Origin: an uncultured Draconibacterium sp.
GTDB lineage: Bacteria > Bacteroidota > Bacteroidia > Bacteroidales > Prolixibacteraceae
Reading direction: 5' to 3'
Assembly: GCF_913063105.1 (NCBI RefSeq)
Contig: NZ_CAJXYQ010000004.1
Location: 1 to 64,000, forward strand
DNA length: 64,000 nt
In this document: in pieces, positions 9,946 through 17,864 of the stretch
Numbering within the stretch: the stretch's first letter is position 1
Layout: the number at the start of each line of letters is the position of its first letter
Translations under genes and position numbers: made by a program
Notes under the pieces: generated by a model
The model's input: the letters and a program-made list of their open reading frames with translations, nothing else
Database searches by the model: none
Told to the model about the DNA's origin: nothing

Positions 9946-10429
9946 TCGTTTTTTTCAATTCTGTTAAGGCATTTTTCATGCGTTTTTCTACGGCTTTTAC
10001 ACTTATCTCCAGGTTTTCGGCAATTTCCCGATAGGTAAACCCATCAATTCGGTTCATTAAAAAAACAGTTCTGTTTTTTTCACTTAACCGTCCTAGTTCC
10101 AACTGAAGCTTTGCATTAAATTCTTTAAGTTCCAACTCAAACTCGGGCGACACTTCCCACTTGTTTCTGTTGTAATTATTGGCAAACTCAAAAACTACCT
10201 GCTGATGCTCGAAACGATTCTTGCATAAATTACTGGCAATGGTATACAACAACGACCTTACGGTTTTTAATCGAATTTCACTGCGTTTCTCCCACACTTT
10301 TGTAAAAGCATCCTGCGCAATATCTTCAGCTACCTCAATGTCGCCAACCTTGTAATAAACATAGTTTTTTACGGGCTGGAACATTTCATTAAATAATGTT
10401 ATAAATTCTCTTTTCTCTATACCCGGCAT
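9929..10429 (-). CDS. ECF RNA polymerase sigma factor (FecI-like)
   Basis: A 166-residue sigma-70 factor with region 2 (about 10-75, D-I-A-Q-D-A-F-x-K-V-W) and region 4 (about 108-160, with the helix-turn-helix G-F-T-Y-R-E-I-A-E-N-L). It should be held by the FecR-type protein encoded next and released when the downstream receptor binds its ligand, then transcribe this operon or others. A CAAACTTA at 10449-10456 (TAAGTTTG on the coding strand) fits a Bacteroidota -7 element about 20 nt before the start; no clear -33 element accompanies it. Confidence 0.92.
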   Translation of the reverse strand: MPGIEKREFITLFNEMFQPVKNYVYYKVGDIEVAEDIAQDAFTKVWEKRSEIRLKTVRSLLYTIASNLCKNRFEHQQVVFEFANNYNRNKWEVSPEFELELKEFNAKLQLELGRLSEKNRTVFLMNRIDGFTYREIAENLEISVKAVEKRMKNALTELKKTIEYKL

Positions 10430-10889
10430 AGAAACAGTTTCTGTAAATCAAACTTAATTTAATCAGTTTTCATTTATAATACAGTTCTGCCAATAATAAC
10501 CCTACTTTTAATAAGACACAGGTTTTTTTGGCAATTTTCGATGTAAAGATAGGAGTTCTGAAAATAGTAGAATCCGAAGAAAACAAATAACTCACTAAAT
10601 GGTAAAACCCTGCATTGATTATCACGATTTAGTTTCTGGTCCGGTAGCCATGTAAAAAAACAACCCGCCTCTCCAGACGGGTTGTTACAAACTGTTTCCG
10701 TTTTTCTACCATTAAAACCTCAAAATTAACTACAACTTAAACGTTATAATCAAGCATAATACAGACAATAAATATTATACCCTACCCCCTTCCTATTATT
10801 TTTGAAAATTATGCTCAAAATTTTACAGCCAATCAACTTCTTCCTGGAAAATAAAAAAGTATTAGTTTTACATTTTAAAAATTAACTGA
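10430..10889. other. Divergent intergenic region, sigma / GHMP kinase
   Basis: No coding frame seen. It should hold the promoters of the leftward sigma operon and the rightward GHMP kinase gene. A TATTTTTG at 10797-10804 fits the -7 consensus TAnnTTTG for the rightward gene, without a good -33 partner. The hairpin repeat at 10658-10698 is listed separately. Confidence 0.5.
10658..10698 (-). repeat. Hairpin repeat copy B
   Basis: A 41-nt element with a perfect 9-bp inverted repeat (10659-10667 with 10678-10686), an A7 run on its left (a T7 run when read leftward) and ACAAACTGTTTC on its right. It closely matches copy A at 6282-6324 in the stem start (AAACAAyCCGCC) and in the trailing AAACTGTTTC. 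It has terminator shape in the leftward direction although no leftward gene precedes it. Confidence 0.6.
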
Positions 10890-11891
10890 ATGATAATCGA
10901 AACTTATTCTTATCCCAGAGCCGCTGTAATTGGGAACCCATCTGATGGTTATTTCGGAAAAACCATTGCATTTGTTTTTTCGAATTTTGTTGCCAATGTA
11001 CAACTATACCAAACTCCGGAACTGGAGATAAAACCCCAGCGTTTAGATATTACCTCGTACAAAAATATGCAGGCTTTGGTTGACGATATAAACTTTGCCG
11101 GCTATTACGGAGGAATGCGCTTGCTAAAAGGGATGATTAAAGTATTTTACGAATATTGTATTACCAATAATATCCCGTTGGCCAGTAAAAATTTTACAAT
11201 CCGTTATAATTCAAATATTCCATTGCGCCTTGGATTGGCAGGATCAAGTGCTATTTTATCGGCTTTTTTAAAAGCGATGTGTTTGTTTTACGAGGTTTAT
11301 ATTGATCCGGCAATATTTGCCAACCTTGTTTTATCTGTTGAGAATGGGGAGCTTGGTATTTCAGCGGGCTTACAAGATCGTGTTGCTCAGGCATACGAAA
11401 AACCTGTTTTTATGGACTTTGATAAAGAAACCATGCAAAAACAAGGGTATGGTAACTACCAGGTTTTAAATACCACTAAGCTTCCCAATTTCTATATCGC
11501 CTACCGGAAAAACTTGTCAGAAGGCACCGAGACCGTTCACAACAATCTAAAAGCACGATTTGAAATAGGTGAAGAAAAAGTACTTGCCGCTATGAATCGC
11601 TGGGGACAAATTACCGAAGAATTCAGAACCGCCTTAAATGAAAACAGCTACGAAAAGATGCATGAACTTATTAATGAGAATTTTGATTTACGGCGCTCGT
11701 TGATTTCCATAAGCAAAGGTAATATTGAGATGGTTGACATGGCACGCTCTACCGGTGCAAGTGCTAAATTCACCGGTTCGGGAGGAGCAATTATTGGAAC
11801 TTACACCGACGAAAAAATGTTTAGTCAACTAAAAGACACATTGAACAATCATAATATTGAAGTTATAAAACCAAATATCGTTAACAATTAA
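10890..11891 (+). CDS. GHMP kinase, glucuronokinase-like
   Basis: A 333-residue GHMP-fold sugar kinase. The N-terminal R-A-A-V-I-G-N-P-S-D-G-Y-F-G-K signature is the one I associate with plant glucuronokinase, which makes glucuronate 1-phosphate from glucuronate and ATP. The ATP-binding loop is PLRLGLAGSSAILSA (about 111-125) and the third motif is KFTGSGGAIIG (about 290-300). The gene for a UTP-dependent sugar-1-phosphate uridylyltransferase starts 3 nt after its stop, which fits a two-step salvage of glucuronate to UDP-glucuronate. Specificity is inferred; galactokinase-like activity on another sugar is the main alternative. Confidence 0.78.
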   Translation: MIIETYSYPRAAVIGNPSDGYFGKTIAFVFSNFVANVQLYQTPELEIKPQRLDITSYKNMQALVDDINFAGYYGGMRLLKGMIKVFYEYCITNNIPLASKNFTIRYNSNIPLRLGLAGSSAILSAFLKAMCLFYEVYIDPAIFANLVLSVENGELGISAGLQDRVAQAYEKPVFMDFDKETMQKQGYGNYQVLNTTKLPNFYIAYRKNLSEGTETVHNNLKARFEIGEEKVLAAMNRWGQITEEFRTALNENSYEKMHELINENFDLRRSLISISKGNIEMVDMARSTGASAKFTGSGGAIIGTYTDEKMFSQLKDTLNNHNIEVIKPNIVNN

Positions 11892-11894
11892 AAC

Positions 11895-12764
11895 ATGGTA
11901 AAAAAAGCAGTTATTCCGGCTGCCGGATATGGTACGCGCTTTCTGCCGGCCACAAAATCGCAGCCCAAGGAAATGATCCCGATTATAGACACCCCTGTTA
12001 TTCAATATGTTGTTGAAGAAGCTGTAGCAAGTGGAATCACCGATATATTAATGATTATTGGAAAAGGAAAACGGGCCATTGAAGAACATTTCGACAGAAG
12101 CCCGATACTCGAAGAATCGCTTCTAAAAAAACATAACCTGAAAATGCTCGATCAAATTCGTTCCATTTCAAATATGGCCAACATTCATTTTGTATGGCAA
12201 AAAGAAATGAATGGTTTGGGCGATGCTATTTTACATGCCAAACACCATGTTGGCAACGAACCTTTTGTTATTCTTTTAGGCGATACGCTGGTGCAAAGTG
12301 AGGATGGTCCTATTACCAAACAACTAATTGATGTGTACAACGAAAACAAAGGATCTGTAATTGCCCTGGAAGAAGTAAAACCGGAACTGGTAAGTAAATA
12401 CGGTGTGGTTGATGGCGAAACCATCTCAGACAAAGTGGTTAAAGCCAAAGGCTGGATAGAAAAACCATCGGTTGAAGAAGCTCCTTCAAACCTGGCAGTG
12501 GCCAGCCGTTACCTGTTTACGCCCGAGATATTTGATTATCTTGAAAATACCGCTCCGGGCAAAAACAACGAGGTACAACTTACCGATGCCATGAAAGAAA
12601 TGGTGAAAACGCACCCAATGTTTGGAATGAAATTTAATGGCAAACGTTACGACATTGGAAATAAACTTGGTTTTTTAAAAACCAACATTGAGTTTGGTTT
12701 AAAAGACCCGGAAATAGGCGAAGAAATGAAAATGTGGATTAAAGAATTTGCCAAAGGTCTGTAA
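11895..12764 (+). CDS. galU: UTP-glucose-1-phosphate uridylyltransferase
   Basis: A 289-residue nucleotidyltransferase with the GalU start motif P-A-A-G-Y-G-T-R-F-L-P-A-T-K-(S)-x-P-K-E-M (about residues 8-27), the VVEEA segment, a GDT metal-binding motif (about 130-132) and the lysine-containing GWIEKP. Length is normal for GalU. It makes UDP-glucose from glucose 1-phosphate and UTP in the cytoplasm. Because it is cotranscribed with a glucuronokinase-like gene, it may also accept glucuronate 1-phosphate, as the broad plant UDP-sugar pyrophosphorylase does; this is inference. A strong terminator follows. Confidence 0.9.
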   Translation: MVKKAVIPAAGYGTRFLPATKSQPKEMIPIIDTPVIQYVVEEAVASGITDILMIIGKGKRAIEEHFDRSPILEESLLKKHNLKMLDQIRSISNMANIHFVWQKEMNGLGDAILHAKHHVGNEPFVILLGDTLVQSEDGPITKQLIDVYNENKGSVIALEEVKPELVSKYGVVDGETISDKVVKAKGWIEKPSVEEAPSNLAVASRYLFTPEIFDYLENTAPGKNNEVQLTDAMKEMVKTHPMFGMKFNGKRYDIGNKLGFLKTNIEFGLKDPEIGEEMKMWIKEFAKGL

Positions 12765-12785
12765 ATTTTTTATCCTAAGCAGGCG

Positions 12786-12834
12786 AAGGCCAAAATGTAT
12801 TCTTTTCGGTTTATGTTTTGGCCTTTGTTTTTTT
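12786..12834 (+). terminator. Rho-independent terminator after galU
   Basis: Perfect 10-bp inverted repeat (12786-12795 with 12816-12825) followed by TGTTTTTTT, 21 nt beyond the galU stop. Confidence 0.85.
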
Positions 12835-12855
12835 GGAGTTGTTTGCTTAAATAAG

Positions 12856-15819
12856 CTATTTTATTTTTTTAAGCAAAACCTCCGAGGTTAAACCATGCTG
12901 GCATTCAAAGTTAATAACTGTTCTGCTGTCTTCTTGCGAAACGATGCTTGCTTTTCTGCTTACTAACTCTTCCAAGTGCCACTTACCGTTTAAAATAACT
13001 TTAACAATAGTTGGCTTACTTTCGGTTCCGTTATGAAATAAATCGGGGTCGCTAACCGCAATCGACAGTTTATCCCCGTGTTCTTTGGTCATAATTAAAG
13101 ATGGAAATGAAACTCCTTTTAGTACACCGGAATTCAGATTGAAATTTTTTCTAAACAAAACATAGGCTTTGGTTTTTGCTTCGGGAAATTCTACGATATG
13201 CACATTTTTATCGGCCTGAATTACATGATAAACCTTGTCTGTTTCTGAATTCATCTTTTGTGCAAACAACTCCATATCCGAGGCTGTTGTTTGTACTTTA
13301 ACTGCATATTCGTATTGTTTTTCTTCCGGAGCAAATCCATGCTTTAGCCAGGCGGTTTCAAATTTTCCACTGGTATCTTCCGTATCACTGCTGTTTCGCG
13401 ATTTTTGAAGATTATAAGAAACCTTCAGATTTTGCCCTTTGGGAAGATAATAGCCAATATTTCTACTGTCTAACAACCAATTGCTGTTATTATCTAATTC
13501 CTTTTCAAAATAACTGTTTTTGCAACTTTCAGTATCATTAACATGCAGTTTAAATTTTTCGCTAATTGAATTCTGAAACAGCGTAGTTTGGGTTTCGTAT
13601 TGTGGTAAGTTATTTGAAATGCCCGAGCCCAGGCATACCATTAAATCATTGAAAAAGAAATAGGTTTTGGTGGCATAAAAAGACTCCAGTTTATATTTTT
13701 TCGAACCGTGAATTTTGCTTACAAAAACACCATTCCCATCCGAGAAATCCAGGCCACCAACAAAGCCCTCGTCGGAATATAACTGTTCAATTCCATTCAC
13801 AGGAGTGGTTTTAATTCTTTCCAAAGGAGCTTTAATAGTTGTGGTTCCCGGGAAACGTGTCCAGTCCCAACCATCAATACTCCAGCCATTGTTTACTGCA
13901 TTCAATCCTTTTTTATCGGGGAAAATAATTTCCGTTTGCCCCCAGTTTACAAATTGGTTGGTGTTCACATTACCTCTTCCATCGGGGCGGCCACTCCACA
14001 TTTCAATTTGATAAACGTATTTGCTGTATGCCCCAACCGTAATCAACCAATCGTTTTTACGATGCAGCCCCTTTGCAAAATAACTTAATGTTTTGTGCCC
14101 CTGATGAATTGGAGCCTGAGCAATGTTTTTATCAACCAGAACTTGTGCCAACTCCGGAAGCTGCTCATTTTCTTTATGATAAAGGTACAAGCCTGCCATT
14201 TCTTCATCCAATTTTTGTTTACCATCGGGCGAGCCCGCTAAAGCCAAATACAATAACTCTTCAACTTCTGCTTTTAATTCTGGAACAATGTTGTTATGCG
14301 CAAAGGCCCACGGAAAATAACGCTGACTTTTATAGAAGCTTCTGACTTGGGCGTTGTGTTTCATTCGTTCATGGGCATCTTCAGTTATCCGAAAATCGGT
14401 TTGCGACAAAAAATAGACAAACTTGCATACCTCGGGCATAGTGTAATTGGCATAACGGGTTGGATAGGCCGTATAATGATGATAATGCGAACCATCGGGT
14501 TTAAAGGTGTCGGACAATCCTTTTGCATAATTTAAAGCTACATTGCTGAAGAAAGAAACCAGGTGTTGCATGTCCCGGACCTTCTCGGGCGAATTATCCA
14601 TTAGCAAAACACATAAAAGCGCACTGGTGCTACTTGTGTATAAGTAATCGGAGTTTATTCCTTTATAAATATTGTCCTCGTTGTAAAATCGCTTAAACTC
14701 ATAATTCTGTTTTATAAAGCTGATGGTTTCGTCTAGCAAGCCATGTTTCTTTAAACAATCCTTTGCCAAATAACAGGCATCAGCAAAACCTTTCCCTCTG
14801 TAATGCGACATTTCCCGGTCATTCTCATCAATGGCATTTTCAATCATATTTATTGCCATTAGTCCCAGCTTATCCTTTTGTTTTTGATTCTGTACTCTGG
14901 CATAATTCAGAGCAATTTCCTTTAACAAGCCAACAAAAGCGTATGATGCTGTGCCATGATTGCCGGTAATTCCTGAGTCGGTTCGAACGATATTAAAACT
15001 TTTATACCTGACTTCAAGATTGGCAATTACGCTATCGTCGATTCTTTCAACTTGTTTTTTGCCTCCCCATTCAACTTCAAACAACCTGTCTTCAATGGTT
15101 TGGAAAGATTGAATATGATTTTGAGTTAATTCAGACAGCGGGAAATGAGGCTCATTTAAAAGATGGTCGGGGTAAACCTGGGTGGTTCTGTCCTGCGGAT
15201 AGGTCTGCCACAACTCCAAAAGAGTGGGGTACAAATTGTTCCAGCGTTGTTTTACCGCGAGCACCAAGTCGTCTAGAAAGATAGTCCCCGACTTTTCGGA
15301 TTTTACGATTATCCGAAAACAATTCATATCCTCCCTGGGCTCTCCTCTTAAATGCCCTTTGTCGTAGGCCATAGAAAAACGATACCAATGTTTATAGTTC
15401 AACATTACATCGGTGTAACAATTTATGCTGTCGTTTTTTCCAAATGCAAAACGTAGCCTAACATCTTGTTCTTTTTCAGAATAAATGGGGAAACGAAAAC
15501 AGGTATGGTGGCCCATTTCGGTATATTTTTCCCCGAGAACTTCAACTACATTTTTAACCTTTGTTTTTTCATAAGCAATATCTCCATAAACAGTAAGCGT
15601 GTCATGGGGGCAAAAATCCCAGCGCAAGCTGTAAGTGCCACTTGTCCGGTGTTTTTCGGAAAGACTTATCTTTCCTTTACTGGCCAAAATATTATCAGGG
15701 ATACCGTTTTCAAAACTTATTTTTGTGTATGGATTGAATTTTTCTGCCTGGTGTTGGGCAAAAACGATGTTTGTACACAAGAAACCAAAAATCATTAAAA
15801 GCTTGGCTAATCCGTTCAT
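12856..15819 (-). CDS. PL8 chondroitin sulfate ABC lyase-like enzyme
   Basis: A 987-residue secreted polysaccharide lyase (signal peptide ending near residue 21). It follows the chondroitinase ABC architecture of family PL8: an N-terminal jelly-roll (about 25-190), a helical toroid domain (about 210-560) and C-terminal beta-sandwiches (from about 580). The H-x-H-H-Y-T-A-Y-P-T-R-Y motif (445-456) lines up with the His/Tyr pair of the Proteus enzyme, giving His448 and Tyr456 as candidate catalytic residues. The segment I-D-G-W-D-W (648-653) lines up with Q-E-G-W-D-W there, so the catalytic Glu seems replaced by Asp. PL8 enzymes cut uronate-containing chains by beta-elimination. It lies after the DUF5060 gene and probably shares its transcript. 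Confidence 0.85.
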   Translation of the reverse strand: MNGLAKLLMIFGFLCTNIVFAQHQAEKFNPYTKISFENGIPDNILASKGKISLSEKHRTSGTYSLRWDFCPHDTLTVYGDIAYEKTKVKNVVEVLGEKYTEMGHHTCFRFPIYSEKEQDVRLRFAFGKNDSINCYTDVMLNYKHWYRFSMAYDKGHLRGEPREDMNCFRIIVKSEKSGTIFLDDLVLAVKQRWNNLYPTLLELWQTYPQDRTTQVYPDHLLNEPHFPLSELTQNHIQSFQTIEDRLFEVEWGGKKQVERIDDSVIANLEVRYKSFNIVRTDSGITGNHGTASYAFVGLLKEIALNYARVQNQKQKDKLGLMAINMIENAIDENDREMSHYRGKGFADACYLAKDCLKKHGLLDETISFIKQNYEFKRFYNEDNIYKGINSDYLYTSSTSALLCVLLMDNSPEKVRDMQHLVSFFSNVALNYAKGLSDTFKPDGSHYHHYTAYPTRYANYTMPEVCKFVYFLSQTDFRITEDAHERMKHNAQVRSFYKSQRYFPWAFAHNNIVPELKAEVEELLYLALAGSPDGKQKLDEEMAGLYLYHKENEQLPELAQVLVDKNIAQAPIHQGHKTLSYFAKGLHRKNDWLITVGAYSKYVYQIEMWSGRPDGRGNVNTNQFVNWGQTEIIFPDKKGLNAVNNGWSIDGWDWTRFPGTTTIKAPLERIKTTPVNGIEQLYSDEGFVGGLDFSDGNGVFVSKIHGSKKYKLESFYATKTYFFFNDLMVCLGSGISNNLPQYETQTTLFQNSISEKFKLHVNDTESCKNSYFEKELDNNSNWLLDSRNIGYYLPKGQNLKVSYNLQKSRNSSDTEDTSGKFETAWLKHGFAPEEKQYEYAVKVQTTASDMELFAQKMNSETDKVYHVIQADKNVHIVEFPEAKTKAYVLFRKNFNLNSGVLKGVSFPSLIMTKEHGDKLSIAVSDPDLFHNGTESKPTIVKVILNGKWHLEELVSRKASIVSQEDSRTVINFECQHGLTSEVLLKKIK

Positions 15820-15878
15820 TTTACAAGGTTTAACTCAGGATGTTAGGGGAAATTCAAATCCGGTTCATCGTTTCCCGA

Positions 15879-17540
15879 TTATTGTTTTACGATTTCAGTT
15901 ACCAAAATAGCATCAGCTTCGCCTTGCCATGGCGATTTAAGGTGGATGTCGCCCTGCCATTTTGAGATAATTTCATCATCGTTATGTGGTTTATACTCGC
16001 CTGTTAAGGTATTGTACCAAACAAACGAGCGCTTGCCAACCGTTTCTTTTAGGAAATTGGGCTGTATCATGTAATTGTACTTTGGCACGTAAAACATGTA
16101 TTTTCCCTTGTCATCAGACAAACAATAAGTACTTCTGTTCTTCGAAGGTTCCGGTTTTAGGTCAGCAAAGTTGTGTTCTTCAAAAAACGCGGTCATGTGC
16201 CGGTAATATTCAAATTTAGGTCTAATAAAATCATCAGGCTGTTCGTAGGGGTTATGTATTAGCACATTCCACGAGCATCCTTGCCAATAGTAAGAGGTAT
16301 ATCCTCCACCGAAAGCGATTAAATAATTTCTTCTCAAACAAATTTCCGCATCGGTAAAAGTGCCTGTCCAAACCTCATACGGAGATTCTTCATAACCGCC
16401 ATGTTCGATGTTGAAAATGGGTTTGTCGGAATATTTTTTAACCGTGTTTATGGTTAAATTATACAATTCGCTGGTCCAATCTTGCAAGGAAATAAAATCT
16501 ACTTTTTCAGGATGGCGGGTGCAGAATCCAAAATCGTGCACAGTAACTAAGCGGTCGTACACGTTTAATTCGCGTGCTCTTTTAATTCTTTCAATAATGT
16601 ATTCATCGTCGGCACGTCCGTAGTACAAAGCTTCTTTTGAAATATCAAAAAGCATATTCGGAAAAGCCTGGTAGCGCTTAACCACATAGTCGAAATAAAG
16701 ATTATCGGCATCGGAATACATTTCAGGCCAGTTAACCAGTTTATTCCATACATAAATCATAAGGTGCGACACAATTCCTCTGTCATTCATTAAGCTAATT
16801 GTGCGGTCCAATTTCTGAAAAAACGCTGGATTGAGAGAACTGAAATCAGGGTTTTCGTTATTCCCAAGAAATGGAAAGATATCTTTTGGGCCACCCACAT
16901 CATGTTCGGGATATTTTTTGAGTTTCTCATCTTTGGGCCACGAAACATCGTACGAAAAAACATTCATTACAATCTGTGTACATCCATTTTTGGCCAGCAA
17001 ATCGAGAAAATGTTTTGTTTTAGGAGCGTCATCATCATTATGAAAATCGAGGGCATATAACCAATCGCACTCATAAGCCATTAGGTAGTACGGAGCACCA
17101 TCTTCGTAGCAGAATTTTTGTTTGTTTTCAGGGCTAATTATTACACCTCCATGCTTGCCGGATTCAGCTTCTCCAACATTAATTTCTCCTGATTTATTCG
17201 CTAATTTATTTATGTTAGAATAGGTGGTGTATTTCCATAATCCGGTTTTATTTGCCGAAAAACGCAGCAACCATTGATTATTTCCGTTATAAAAACCCGG
17301 AATTTGCATCTCTTTACCATCGGGGCTTGTAAATGTGGCTCCAAAGTCTTCTTTAAATGGGTTTTGAATTTCATTGTTGCAGGTAAAGGCAACGTCTAAA
17401 ACTTCAAACATTTTTGCTGAAATGGTTTCATTCCCATGTGGAAATACTTTTACCTGTGCATTTGCACTAAATACATTTATACACAAGAAACTAATCCCTG
17501 TTATTAAGGTTAAAACCCAATTTGTTCTGTTGTAATTCAT
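15879..17540 (-). CDS. DUF5060/DUF4038 glycoside hydrolase-like protein
   Basis: A 553-residue exported protein (signal peptide ending near ANAQ, residue 29). Residues 30-115 form a DUF5060 beta-sandwich; residues 130-470 form a TIM barrel of the DUF4038 (apiosidase-like, GH140-related) group; a short C-terminal beta domain follows. Two Glu residues in barrel-end positions, Glu303 (ISKEALYYG) and Glu379 (FNIEHGG), are the candidate acid/base and nucleophile. The substrate is unknown; GH140 cleaves apiose but this group is broad. It is encoded 325 nt from the GH95 gene, beyond a terminator, so it and the lyase form a second transcription unit in the locus. Confidence 0.8.
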   Translation of the reverse strand: MNYNRTNWVLTLITGISFLCINVFSANAQVKVFPHGNETISAKMFEVLDVAFTCNNEIQNPFKEDFGATFTSPDGKEMQIPGFYNGNNQWLLRFSANKTGLWKYTTYSNINKLANKSGEINVGEAESGKHGGVIISPENKQKFCYEDGAPYYLMAYECDWLYALDFHNDDDAPKTKHFLDLLAKNGCTQIVMNVFSYDVSWPKDEKLKKYPEHDVGGPKDIFPFLGNNENPDFSSLNPAFFQKLDRTISLMNDRGIVSHLMIYVWNKLVNWPEMYSDADNLYFDYVVKRYQAFPNMLFDISKEALYYGRADDEYIIERIKRARELNVYDRLVTVHDFGFCTRHPEKVDFISLQDWTSELYNLTINTVKKYSDKPIFNIEHGGYEESPYEVWTGTFTDAEICLRRNYLIAFGGGYTSYYWQGCSWNVLIHNPYEQPDDFIRPKFEYYRHMTAFFEEHNFADLKPEPSKNRSTYCLSDDKGKYMFYVPKYNYMIQPNFLKETVGKRSFVWYNTLTGEYKPHNDDEIISKWQGDIHLKSPWQGEADAILVTEIVKQ

Positions 17541-17864
17541 CGTATTAAATTCTAATCAATAAGCAAATAAACAGTGGACATGTCTGCTTCATCAATTGAA
17601 AAGCAAATTTTAACAGATCCACATCTTCCGATAAGCAACAAAAATGCGAAATAGAACAATTATTTGTGGGATAAAATTATTCAGAATTAGGGTGGTTTTA
17701 TTCAAATAGCATCCATCTAAAAAAAATAGCCTGGTTCAAAGCTAAATGGTATTGTTCCTTCCGGCAAATTTCCGGAAGGACAATACACATAAAAATCTAA
17801 CTAAACTATCGAAAACTATACTAACTAAATGTTTGAATCAAATCAATGAATACCCACCAGTTAT
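17541..17864. other. Intergenic region between GH95 and DUF5060 genes
   Basis: No coding frame. It holds the terminator at 17751-17784 and, to its left, the presumed promoter region of the leftward DUF5060-lyase unit; no clear CAAAnnTA element (leftward -7) was found. Confidence 0.5.
17751..17784 (-). terminator. Terminator of the susC-GH95 transcript
   Basis: GC-rich inverted repeat, arms 17751-17764 and 17772-17784, pairing along 13 positions with one bulged base and a 7-nt loop, 80 nt beyond the GH95 stop. It separates the susC-susD-sulfatase-GH95 unit from the DUF5060-PL8 unit. Confidence 0.7.
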
